This document shows, piece by piece, positions 54,601 to 61,152 of a stretch of 64,000 nt of DNA. The notes below the pieces were generated by a model. It was not told the origin of the DNA. It did not search any database and was given only the letters and a program-made list of their open reading frames with translations. Source of the stretch: Alcanivorax jadensis T9 (lineage in GTDB: Bacteria; Pseudomonadota; Gammaproteobacteria; Pseudomonadales; Alcanivoracaceae). Location: assembly GCF_000756655.1 (NCBI RefSeq), contig NZ_ARXU01000002.1:124001-188000 (forward strand), in the 5' to 3' direction. The translations under genes were made by a program, and so were the position numbers. Every line of letters starts with the position of its first letter. Position 1 is the stretch's first letter.

Positions 54601-54883
54601 TCACATTACCGGTATTGGTGAGCGTATGTTCGATGCTGACGGACTGGCCCGCCGAGGCCTGACGAGTCTTGCCCTGGTCCACCTCAAAGGCGGGGCTTTC
54701 TCCAACCATGACCCGGGAAATATTGGAGCGCACCACAACAACCTGCTCTGTCAGCGGATCGAAATAGCGCATTTCTGCCTGGTTCAACAAGGCTGTGCCT
54801 GGCGCCGTGGCAGCATGTAGCAGCACGCTGGTCAAGACCAGCATGCTGACAACAGCAATGCGAAGGGCGGCAAGCAATTTCAT
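48608..54883 (-). CDS. Giant outer-membrane protein: exported repeat region with C-terminal beta-barrel
   Basis: A 2091-residue protein. A signal peptide (about residues 1-30) is followed by DUF11-like modules (~40-330 and ~710-830), an SdrD_B-like domain at ~865-930 (VFGKVYVDNDCNNLQNDGEY), and an invasin-like Ig domain at ~1165-1260 (DGGRSTLAIRVRMLDARGNP). From about 1275 to 2060 come alternating-polarity strands ending VEGLYIGLEYKF, typical of a large outer-membrane beta-barrel. The start at 54883 (MKLLAALRIAVV) was chosen as the first codon of the signal peptide; its ribosome-binding site is weak. It lies between two DUF11 proteins and overlaps an OmpA lipoprotein, so it may secrete or anchor its neighbours. 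Confidence 0.82.
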   Translation of the reverse strand: MKLLAALRIAVVSMLVLTSVLLHAATAPGTALLNQAEMRYFDPLTEQVVVVRSNISRVMVGESPAFEVDQGKTRQASAGQSVSIEHTLTNTGNVTDSYTLTLANLGGDAGDLQVLRVYRDINGNGIADPGEPAITEITSLPAGQTVNLVISGTVPAFLQTGDEIRLSLQGQSQLDSTLIDTALDRIVIGDGAALVLSKSSSQSCDLPQPEGAILDYQVSVTNVGNTAPVERMLQVSGQQEQGVLIEDSLPGNVSLMPAAINNIAPLQAQALVHFAGDGQDVWQRYDDWDGSGTVDRLGLLIPAYQIRNNQSGGFAFQVQINSGLTQGTMLFNRAFVDLQGDGLADVQSNRVCHRIAATLSPGITFQRPSNAVFQQNRAPVHSEDSDFVDAAIYPLLPEQSQRILLDGVYLRLTASQLNQVLADQDFVQTTPGGARLLQVSLTSRLTGDTLLMAVKETGVNTGVFRSVYPFSLNETRSGGGGLCPATANANNLVQYSGSTTLNEVLGLGCVLQTGPEDRITATFTVPTFGPDGSVVNVQTVTALAAVDPAGTVYDSSNGRPLPDAVVTLFQSRQPLVDTGAASCAALPENAYERGLHPFTGEILPRENTNTTAADNTQQPGRYQFPLATPGHCYYLDVVPPPGYTFPSTVSPDAAKTFFANISESSYGLGGYDPAAAPVGRAAARMASVDNQGAFLLGLADVFVDIPLDPSAATAAGVLVLDKQVEAERAGVGDVLAYRIDITSNHDGELFAARIVDRLPYGFRYIEDSAWLEINDQRIEIPAPANNGGNQLTFLVQQQTASGPQPLPLQPGSTVTLHYGLRLSAGAVDSDGINRATAQANNASGFTYFSNQGEAKVQVRSEGVLSDRAMVFGKVYVDNDCNNLQNDGEYPVGGVKLYLSDGSWVITDENGQYSLYGLRPGLHTIKVDPLTLPEGLKLKPIDNRHAADPQSRFLDLRPGEYHRADFAAMCPPADQRDAIVENLKARNASLSGDWMLDEAARFDPLRQNNVNNRLRQADGGGDLGSGVYTQTGDANLAEVWDQVSRSQPATGLERNMDPVADAQMGETKDMAAKVTREQGVAGTWLWPQDGISRDGRLQVVVRAGVEPELYVKGKKVPRSQLGEQVLNRREKVQVLSWYGVSLDEGDNQVEVKALDPFGNERVLASTKILRPEAPRSLELEPAEDTLAADGGRSTLAIRVRMLDARGNPARGTYFVTLEHDRGDWLEEDLQPDNPGHQIRVSDGEGMIHLRSTEYTGPIRLRALVEDFVATARVEQVAPMRPLVATGYVQLRQGFGANLRDNGNAPTDIGDSLPEEGLDANGAVFLKGAVRGGAHLTLAYDTDNDLDDDEEIRRDLNPSDSYPIAGDASVRGYDARSRSKLYAKLEKDRSSLLWGDYLTDPNYDFQDLGRVQRTLTGLNAIYENDRARFQVFGARPEYEQVSEEIPGNGTALLFTLANRPARDSETLELIVRDRGNPGLVISTQPLTRYVDYSVNYFTGDIRFHDVIPTVDENLNPVFIRASYNVEASDAEEYNVLGARFRYQLNDKLTVSASRTRDEHESEGFDLSSVAAEYALTDQNSIYASSATMENNDDDSEGGAISLGSQWRWQDGSSTDLRWARAEEGFRNPAAGIAESREEMRLDHEQVLSRSLSAQVEAVHSQSLENDDAQSSLGLIGKKQIGATQLRAGARGIEQKDDQGEDRFATWVLGASQGTRLFGKPLTVGSEYEQAFNDRDRRRIAADADLGITDKTSLYSRYELINSLSGVNLLNNEVETRQFTFGVRSALSRSTDVFSEYRLRGAQDGRDVAAANGVRSHFEIEPGLTFSPSAEWIETLEGNASQDSTALSLAAEDKRNPNRRTLGRVETRFGDERTYYGFSAANIWRVNLDWSAVVRDDLRLQYFDGQPKQGDNIVTLGMARRPRLDNRHHMLFMYKWKTQWGGDAASDRRVHILSNHHNFQPHDDWIFSGRIGAKWQQTELGNLDVDTDAYVADGRIIWDISRRFDLDLHGGALTTEGVSERRYSFGVGVNALVRRNLRMGVGYNFSGFRDDDLDPEGYNVEGLYIGLEYKFDEDDLGWLGSKAAGQRSYMGDAR

Positions 54884-54946
54884 TAAGCGTTCAGTACCCG
54901 TTGTTATTTGCCTCAGGGGCTTTTCCAGACCCGGCGCACCGGCCCT

Positions 54947-54974
54947 GGAAAAGCCCTCCCCCGAAGGGGAGGGC
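54947..54974 (-). terminator. UUCG-loop terminator or attenuator inside the giant-protein operon
   Basis: On the minus strand GCCCTCCCC (54974-54966) pairs with GGGGAGGGC (54961-54953) around a TTCG tetraloop, followed by TTTTCC. It lies 17 nt after the DUF11 gene at 54991 and 64 nt before the barrel gene. Partial termination would make the upstream DUF11 protein in excess over the barrel. Confidence 0.85.
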
Positions 54975-54990
54975 AATGCCTGGGGGAGCG

Positions 54991-57936
54991 TTAGTTCACT
55001 TCGACACAGAACTGGGTACGGGCACTGTCGCCCGACACCAGCTGGCCAATTTCCCACTCCACCACCGGCAGAGTGCCGGTATTGGCTGTGGTGGCGCTGT
55101 CAGAAGCGCGCACCGCGTCGTCCGCCGCCTGGAAGGTGGTGAACTCGGTGGTCTCATCAGTGATCACCACATTTTCTGCAGTGGTTGCCCCTTCGTTGGT
55201 GGCGGTCAGCTGCCACACAACACACTGGCCGGGTTCAACCTGGGTGGATTGCACGGGCTCAAAGCCACCAGCAGGCCAGGTACCACCCGCACAATCACAC
55301 GCCGCATCAACGGCTGCCTGTTTGTCCAAACGCACCTGACCCACCACCACTTCCGTGGTGTCGGTGGCGGTATCGGACACATTGGCGTTACTGGCGGTCA
55401 GGGTGTAGCTGTCCACGGTACCGGCAGGCGCATTGGACGGCGCGAATACGGTGACGCGAACATCCAGACGCTGACCCGGCTCCAGGGTGACCAGAGGATT
55501 GGCACCTGCGTTATTGATATCCACGAGGATGGTGTTGCCATTGGGCGTGCGCACTGCCACATCATTGGCGGTGGGCAGGTTATCCAACTGCACCCAGGCA
55601 TCCGGGGTACCGTTACCGGTGGTATCGATAAACAGCTGGGTGTTGTTGTTCCAGCCATCTGCAGCCAGGGAGTTGGCCGCGGTGATCTCTACCGCTTCGG
55701 AGGTGTTGCCGCCGTTGGCAATCACATGGGTGTAGTCCACGTTCCCGCCGGGCTGTACCTGGTTGGCACCATCCGGAGACACGGTGATATTACGGTTGGC
55801 AATCACATCCACCGCATCCAGTTTCTGGTCGGTGATCGTGCCGTCAGAGGAAGACACCACAGTGAAGCGAATCGGATAATCGCCATCGCTATCGTTGGTA
55901 TTCACAGTACCTGCGCCAGTGAAATCTGCTGCTGCCTGAGCCACATTGGATGACACCTGCACGTCAGCCTGGTACTGGTACACCGCGCCTGCAGGCAGGC
56001 TGGGGGTTGCGGTTACCACATTACCGGCATTACTGGTGTTATCGGCAGTACCATCAGCATCGGTATCCACACCGACCTCACGGAAGGTCACCGCCCAGCC
56101 AGCAGGCAGGTCCGCACCCAGGGTGAAGGATTGGGCATTACCTGAGTTGTTGGCCACGAACAGCGGGAAGGTAGCAATGCCGCCAACAGCGACTTCCGTA
56201 GTCGTGGTCGGGGCTGCCGCATTAAAGGCATCCGCATCGATAACCGCGTCAGTCAGATCTGCAGAATGACTGTTGGCCAAATCCACAGCCGGCGCCACGA
56301 TTTCAGTCAGCACTTCCAGCTTGTCATCACTGACGCTGTTGTCACCAAAGGAAGTGGCCACCATGGTTGCCACGAACGGGCCAGTGCCACTAACACCTGC
56401 CGGCAGCTGAGCACGCACGGTAATGCGGCGATCGGCGCCCGCTGCAATGGAGCCGGTATCCGGTACGCCATTGCCGTTGGTGTCAGTCAGCTGGGTATTG
56501 TTGGTTGCGTTCCAGAAGGTGAACAGCGTCCCTGCCGGGTAGGACTGTGCGCCGGCCGGAACCGTGCCAGCACCTGCGTAACCGGCGCCCGCATCGTTAC
56601 CGATACTGAGATCAAACACATCACTGCCGTTACCGTTGTTGGCAACGATATTGGCAAACGCCACCACGGCGCCAGAGTTTGCTTCATCCTGCAAAGCGAT
56701 ATCGTTCAGCGTGGCATCGGCATCGGCCGCATCGCCAGTGTCCGTTGCATCCACCGCATAAACCTGCTGGATGGTAGTGGTGGTGGTGTTGGAGGTAGAC
56801 GGATCATCCGGGATGTTATCGCCATCCAGATCCCCTTCTGCCGCAAAGGTGTTGCGGATCTGGGTGCCAGAGGCCAGGGTGCCGTCAAAGTCGACCTTAT
56901 AGACAACGGTCACGGTGGTGTTAACGCCCATGATGGCATCACGGAAGTTGATACCTTTGAGGGTTTCACCCGTGGTGCCGTTACCATCCAGGTCCACTCC
57001 CGCCGGCTCAGTCACATCGGCCAGGTCAGCAATACCCGCATAGGAATGCGGCAGCGCCTGCAAAGCACCGGTGCTGTCCAGCCACTGGTCACCACTGGAG
57101 GTGAGCAAACCGTTTACAGAAACGATTTCCGCAAAGGTGGCGTTGGCAGGAATCGGATCGAAGATATCCACGTCTTGCGCAGCTCGACCACCATTGTTCT
57201 TCACTTCCAGGGTGTAGGTAATGGTGTTGTCGTTAAAGTTCGGCACCGCGGTCTTGCTCAGCTGCAGTACCGCATCGGTGGTCACCGTCACCACATTGTT
57301 GTTGGTGTCGTTACCGTCCGGGGTACTATCACCGTCAGCGTCATAGGTAGCGGCATCGCCGTTTGCACCGATATCCTCAACGGTGCCTGCACCACCACCG
57401 ACAGATTCCACCAGCAGGGTGGACTCGATGGTATCGCCGGCACCGGCACCCGCCGGCACAGGTACGGCAACGATCAGCTCAGCCTGCTGGCCGGCATTCA
57501 GATTGACCGTGTTCACCGCAGCCTCACCAGCATCCGGTACGCCATTGCCGTTGGCATCCAGGTACACGGTGTAGGTGGACGCGCCAGTGGCAGCATCCAG
57601 CCCGGCCAGGCCGTCAACGCTGAAGGAATCATCGGCGTTACCGGTGTTGGTCAGCGTATGGGTGAAGTAGACAGTTTCACCGGGCGCACCGGACTTGCTG
57701 CCGTCATTCTCCAGGGTGGCCGCATACACTTCGGCCACGGTTACCGTGGATTCATTGGACTGTGCCGAATAGCTGTTGCCATTGGCGTCCTCGTAGGTCA
57801 CTGTCGCCCGGTTGTTAATGTCGGTCCCGGCAGGCGTCAGAGCCAGTGTTTGCCCGGCGGCAAGCACCAACCCCAACCCCATCGCTGAGGCGGACACACG
57901 CGCAGACAACAGGCCCTTTTGAAAGGCAAGTTTCAT
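54991..57936 (-). CDS. DUF11-repeat exported protein, paralog of the gene at 45155
   Basis: A 981-residue acidic protein with a signal peptide (about residues 1-33, ending TLA). DUF11/Ig-like repeats carry the phrases TLTNTGNADDSF and LEVKNNGGRAAQDVDIFDPI, and DANGNGVPDAGE, DTNGNGVPDTG loops that resemble calcium sites. The C-terminal part has a cysteine group (AACDCAGGTWPAGG ... PGQCVVW) and ends WEIGQLVSGDSARTQFCVEV. AAAGGAAAC precedes the ATG. The same overall plan, length and start as the 955-residue protein indicate duplication. The following terminator suggests high expression, so it may be the major surface subunit. Confidence 0.85.
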   Translation of the reverse strand: MKLAFQKGLLSARVSASAMGLGLVLAAGQTLALTPAGTDINNRATVTYEDANGNSYSAQSNESTVTVAEVYAATLENDGSKSGAPGETVYFTHTLTNTGNADDSFSVDGLAGLDAATGASTYTVYLDANGNGVPDAGEAAVNTVNLNAGQQAELIVAVPVPAGAGAGDTIESTLLVESVGGGAGTVEDIGANGDAATYDADGDSTPDGNDTNNNVVTVTTDAVLQLSKTAVPNFNDNTITYTLEVKNNGGRAAQDVDIFDPIPANATFAEIVSVNGLLTSSGDQWLDSTGALQALPHSYAGIADLADVTEPAGVDLDGNGTTGETLKGINFRDAIMGVNTTVTVVYKVDFDGTLASGTQIRNTFAAEGDLDGDNIPDDPSTSNTTTTTIQQVYAVDATDTGDAADADATLNDIALQDEANSGAVVAFANIVANNGNGSDVFDLSIGNDAGAGYAGAGTVPAGAQSYPAGTLFTFWNATNNTQLTDTNGNGVPDTGSIAAGADRRITVRAQLPAGVSGTGPFVATMVATSFGDNSVSDDKLEVLTEIVAPAVDLANSHSADLTDAVIDADAFNAAAPTTTTEVAVGGIATFPLFVANNSGNAQSFTLGADLPAGWAVTFREVGVDTDADGTADNTSNAGNVVTATPSLPAGAVYQYQADVQVSSNVAQAAADFTGAGTVNTNDSDGDYPIRFTVVSSSDGTITDQKLDAVDVIANRNITVSPDGANQVQPGGNVDYTHVIANGGNTSEAVEITAANSLAADGWNNNTQLFIDTTGNGTPDAWVQLDNLPTANDVAVRTPNGNTILVDINNAGANPLVTLEPGQRLDVRVTVFAPSNAPAGTVDSYTLTASNANVSDTATDTTEVVVGQVRLDKQAAVDAACDCAGGTWPAGGFEPVQSTQVEPGQCVVWQLTATNEGATTAENVVITDETTEFTTFQAADDAVRASDSATTANTGTLPVVEWEIGQLVSGDSARTQFCVEVN

Positions 57937-58097
57937 GGCTGTTTCCTTTAATTGGAGTTTAAGTTCGGACTACTTCTGATCTGAAAGCCTTGCCAGAGCG
58001 ACCCTCCACACATGGTGTGAGCCACTCCCCCAGTGCGACACAAGTCGCTCGCACAAGACTTCCCGGGCCCGGGAGGGCCCTGATCATGTTCCCCCGG

Positions 58098-58568
58098 TTA
58101 TTGCACCTTTACCCGGTACCGGTATTCCAGTACCTGGCCCGGCTGGATTCCGTTTTCCGGAACCCAGCGCAGCTGGGTGTAATCACTGGGAGCAACAATG
58201 ATGTTCTTTGACTGGCCGTCAGGACCGGTCGTTGTTCTGGTTACAGGCTCAAGCTCAAAGCTGCTGCCATCGTCAATGCTGACAGTGAATTCAGCATTCA
58301 CATCCGCAGAGGCGGAGTCTTTGAGGTAGGCGGTATTGGCGGGAATTGGCCCGGTGATTTCCAGGCCGGAAAGCGGCTGTTCCGCTTCGTTGGTATAGAC
58401 CAGTCGATATTCGATCACATCACCCGGAGAGGCTTCTTGCGTAGCAATCATCTCTTCCTGGCCATTTTTTTCAGTGACCAGATAGGTGTCCATCTTGCTG
58501 GACAGTGGGCCATCCGCCCACAGAGTGGTTGTCCAGAACAGCAAAGCCCCAAGAATAATGCGGTTCAT
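58098..58568 (-). CDS. Small exported DUF11-like protein, first gene of the giant-protein block
   Basis: A 156-residue protein with a signal peptide (MNRIILGALLFWTTTLWADG) and one DUF11-like beta-sandwich: SPGDVIEYRLVYTNEAEQPL, LEITGPIPANTAYLKDSA, and the ending WVPENGIQPGQVLEYRYRVK. It is essentially a free-standing copy of the module that ends the three large proteins. AGGGGAT precedes the ATG. The 161-bp gap after it (57937-58097) contains a GC-rich palindrome (CTTCCCGGGCCCGGGAG) but no coding sequence. It may be a cap, chaperone or minor subunit; this is inference. Confidence 0.82.
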   Translation of the reverse strand: MNRIILGALLFWTTTLWADGPLSSKMDTYLVTEKNGQEEMIATQEASPGDVIEYRLVYTNEAEQPLSGLEITGPIPANTAYLKDSASADVNAEFTVSIDDGSSFELEPVTRTTTGPDGQSKNIIVAPSDYTQLRWVPENGIQPGQVLEYRYRVKVQ

Positions 58569-58642
58569 CTCGTGATCCCCTATGATCTTGGCAGGCTTCT
58601 TCCTTCTGGCCCCAACACCAGCTCGCAGGCATCCTGCCGAAT

Positions 58643-58695
58643 TTAATATGCCAATAATTGGCTATTTGGCGATTTAGTCACATACATAATGTGAC
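58643..58695 (-). promoter_or_regulatory. Candidate promoter and two operators of the giant-protein block
   Basis: This lies in the AT-rich 318-bp gap 58569-58886. GCCAATAATTGGC (58650-58662) and GTCACAT-ACATA-ATGTGAC (58677-58695) are perfect palindromes whose centres are 30 bp apart. A possible -10, TATTAA on the minus strand, lies at 58648-58643, with no good -35 at the expected distance. This fits an activator site near -50 and a repressor site over the spacer. No regulator gene is adjacent. Confidence 0.5.
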
Positions 58696-58829
58696 AGAGT
58701 TTGAATTTTGCACGATTTTTGTGTTGTTTTCATGTGAACTTTGTAAAAGAATAACCCCATATTCTTACATTTTGACCGACATCAATAAAAAACTAAGCAA
58801 AAACAATGGTATTTCGAGTACCCCCAAAA

Positions 58830-58881
58830 CAGTAAGCCCATAAAAAAACCCGCCGAAGCGGGTTTTTTTATGGGCTTACTG
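58830..58881 (-). terminator. Very strong terminator after hflC
   Basis: A perfect 24-bp stem (58830-58853 with 58858-58881) whose loop is TTCG on the minus strand, containing CCCGC/GCGGG flanked by seven A and seven T. It starts 6 nt after the hflC stop. It isolates the giant-protein block from the hfq-hfl operon, and would also stop transcription in the opposite direction. Confidence 0.95.
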
Positions 58882-58886
58882 CAGGG

Positions 58887-59945
58887 CTACTGCCCTTGTG
58901 ACCCCTTCAGGTAGCGGAAGAACTCGCCATCCGGCTCCAGAATCAACACATCTTCCTTGTCCTTGAAGCTCTCCTTGTAGGCCTGGAGACTGCGGTAGAA
59001 GCGGAAGAACTCCTTGTCCTGGTTGTAGGCCTCAGCGTAGGTCGCAGCGGCCAGCGCGTCACCCTCACCACGGGTGGCCTGGGACTTCCGGTAGGCTTCG
59101 GCAAGGATTTCACTGCGCTTGCGGTCCGCACCGGCCCGGATTTTCTCCGCTTCCTCGCGACCCTGGGAACGGTGAGCCGCCGCATCCCGCTGGCGCTCGG
59201 CACGCATACGGTCGAACACCCGGCCACGTACCTGGTCCGGCCAGTCCACCTGTTTCACCCGGATATCCACCACTTCGATACCCAAATCTTCCATGGTGGA
59301 CTTGTTCACTTCCGCACGAACCTGATCCATCAGCGCTTCGCGCTGGTCACTGGCCATTTTTCCGTCGGCAGCGTCACCGTTCAGCGTTTCGCCCTCTGCT
59401 GCACGGATGATGGATTCGTCCAGCTGATTCTTCGGCACCTCGGTCACTTCGCCGGTGACCGGGTCGCGCAGCAGCGCTTTGTCGCCTTCCAGTTTTTCCA
59501 CGTTGCTTTCACCTGCAACCACCTGGAACACCGTGCGTGAGGCAAACTCGTTACGCAGGGCTTCATTGACCCGTGGGTCCAGCAACTGCCGAGCGCGGCC
59601 CTCCATTACCTGAGCATTGGAAGAGCCACCGCCCACACTGACGATGTAACGCTGCACATTATTGATCCGCCAGACCACAAAGGCATCCACATTGAGCAGC
59701 TTCTTCTCTGCGGTCAGGAAAGACTGGGTAGCCACGTCGTACACCAGGGCACGACCGTCCACGCGGACCACTTCTTCGACCATAGGCCACTTGAAGTAGA
59801 TACCCGGTTCGATATCGGACTTGTCGATCCGGCTGAACTGCTTGAGTACCGCTTTTTCGGTCTGGTTCACAATAAAGAAGGAATCCAGCGCCAGCAGCGC
59901 CAGGACACCCAACGCCAGCAGCGCCAACCATCCACGATTATTCAT
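58887..59945 (-). CDS. hflC: HflC, FtsH protease modulator
   Basis: A 352-residue SPFH-family protein with an N-terminal membrane helix (WLALLALGVLALLALDSFFI) and a long periplasmic part: VNQTEKAVLKQFSRID, EPGIYFKWPMVEEVVRVDGR, VDAFVVWRINNVQRYIV, and the coiled helical region EEAEKIRAGADRKRSEILAE. With HflK it forms the cage around FtsH. It starts 1 nt overlapping the hflK stop (TAATG). DUF2065 would normally follow directly; here a terminator and the giant-protein block follow. Confidence 0.97.
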   Translation of the reverse strand: MNNRGWLALLALGVLALLALDSFFIVNQTEKAVLKQFSRIDKSDIEPGIYFKWPMVEEVVRVDGRALVYDVATQSFLTAEKKLLNVDAFVVWRINNVQRYIVSVGGGSSNAQVMEGRARQLLDPRVNEALRNEFASRTVFQVVAGESNVEKLEGDKALLRDPVTGEVTEVPKNQLDESIIRAAEGETLNGDAADGKMASDQREALMDQVRAEVNKSTMEDLGIEVVDIRVKQVDWPDQVRGRVFDRMRAERQRDAAAHRSQGREEAEKIRAGADRKRSEILAEAYRKSQATRGEGDALAAATYAEAYNQDKEFFRFYRSLQAYKESFKDKEDVLILEPDGEFFRYLKGSQGQ

Positions 59946-61114
59946 TAGCGCAACTCCCCGTTTCGTGTGCTGTAGAGGCTGCGAGACGCCTCGCGGCCAC
60001 TGCCGCCGTCATCCGCACCGGCCGATGATGGGCTGCTCGAGCTGGCACCGTTTTGCTGCGGCGCCCTGGCCTTGCTGGCACCGCCCTTGACCAGCTGTTC
60101 CAGTGGCAGATAAATCAGGCTGTTGCCCTTATCCACATCCACCATCACCTTGCTGGTGGCGCTGTATACCTGGGTCATTGTCTCCAGGTAGAGACGCTCA
60201 CGGGTCACTTCCGGCGCCTTGCGGTATTCCGCCAACAGGTCGGTAAAGCGCTCCGCGTCACCTTTGGCGCTGTCGATCAGACGGTTTCGATAGGCTTCCG
60301 CCTCTTCTTCCAGACGCCTGCCCTCACCCCGGGCCTGAGGGATAACCGAGTTACGGTAGGCTTCCGCTTCCTTCTTGAAGCGATCCTCGTCTTCCTTGGC
60401 CCTGGACACATCGTCAAAGGCATCACGTACCGCATCCGGTGCCTGGGTCTGATCCAGTACCACCTGCTTCAATACCAGGCCGGTATCGTAACGGTTCAGG
60501 TACTCATCCAGACGCTCACGAACCTTCACCCGGATCGCTTCCCGGTTGTCCTTGAGCACATCATCCATGGTCGCGGAACCCACCACATGGCGCAGGGCCG
60601 AGCTGGTGGCGTGCTCCAGAATGGTTTCCGGACGGGCCACCTTCAACAGGAAGGGAATCGGATCCAGCACCTGGTACTGCACCTGCAAGGTCACGCTGAC
60701 AATATTGGTGTCGCGGGTGAGCATCGCCTCAGTAATGTCGTAGCGGCGATTTTGCTCCACGTCGACCTTCTGGAATTGCTCGATGATCGGCGCACGCCAG
60801 CGAAGACCGGGATCCACGGTGCGGTTGTATTCACCAAAACGCAGCACCACGGCGCGTTCGCGCTGATCCACCTGGAAAAAGCCGACCAGGGCGTAGACCA
60901 CCACGCCGATTACGGCAGCGATAATCAATACCGGCCAGGGGGAACCGCCCCCACTGCCGGAGCTACCGCCGGACTTGCCGCCCTTGCCACCGAATACGCT
61001 GTTAATTTTTTCTTTCAGATTCTTCAGGGCTTCATCCAGATCCGGCGGCCCCTGGTCACCGCCTCCACCCCAAGGATCCTTCGGCTTGTTGCCGCCGGGT
61101 TCATTCCACGCCAT
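59945..61114 (-). CDS. hflK: HflK, FtsH protease modulator
   Basis: A 389-residue SPFH-family protein. The N-terminus MAWNEPGGNKPKDPWGGGG and glycine-rich stretch are typical, followed by a membrane helix (WPVLIIAAVIGVVVYALVGF), VDQRERAVVLRFGEYNRTV, PGLRWRAPIIEQFQKVDVEQ, and TRDTNIVSVTLQVQYQV. The start at 61114 has GGAGA upstream. It is in one operon with hflX and hflC. Confidence 0.97.
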   Translation of the reverse strand: MAWNEPGGNKPKDPWGGGGDQGPPDLDEALKNLKEKINSVFGGKGGKSGGSSGSGGGSPWPVLIIAAVIGVVVYALVGFFQVDQRERAVVLRFGEYNRTVDPGLRWRAPIIEQFQKVDVEQNRRYDITEAMLTRDTNIVSVTLQVQYQVLDPIPFLLKVARPETILEHATSSALRHVVGSATMDDVLKDNREAIRVKVRERLDEYLNRYDTGLVLKQVVLDQTQAPDAVRDAFDDVSRAKEDEDRFKKEAEAYRNSVIPQARGEGRRLEEEAEAYRNRLIDSAKGDAERFTDLLAEYRKAPEVTRERLYLETMTQVYSATSKVMVDVDKGNSLIYLPLEQLVKGGASKARAPQQNGASSSSPSSAGADDGGSGREASRSLYSTRNGELR

Positions 61115-61152
61115 GTAGGTCTCCAATCGGTCAGGGCGCTGAGCCCACCGGA

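Noticed and set aside
56266-57888. Long plus-strand open frame (about 540 codons) opposite the 981-aa DUF11 gene
   Set aside because: It is a mirror of a repetitive, valine/threonine-rich gene; its translation has low complexity and no ribosome-binding site, while the minus-strand frame has a signal peptide and recognisable repeats.
40341-57936. CRISPR-like or short tandem DNA repeats inside the giant genes
   Set aside because: The repetition is at protein level (DUF11 and GEVED modules) with diverged DNA; no regular repeat-spacer pattern was found.
58677-58695. CRP/Vfr site before the giant-protein block
   Set aside because: The palindrome has TCACA before TGTGA, the reverse of the CRP consensus order, so it was listed only as an unidentified operator.
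40201-58886. Genomic-island hallmarks (integrase, tRNA attachment site, flanking direct repeats) around the giant-protein block
   Set aside because: None seen at either edge; the insertion is inferred from gene order only. The tRNA-Leu at 33082 is not adjacent to the block.
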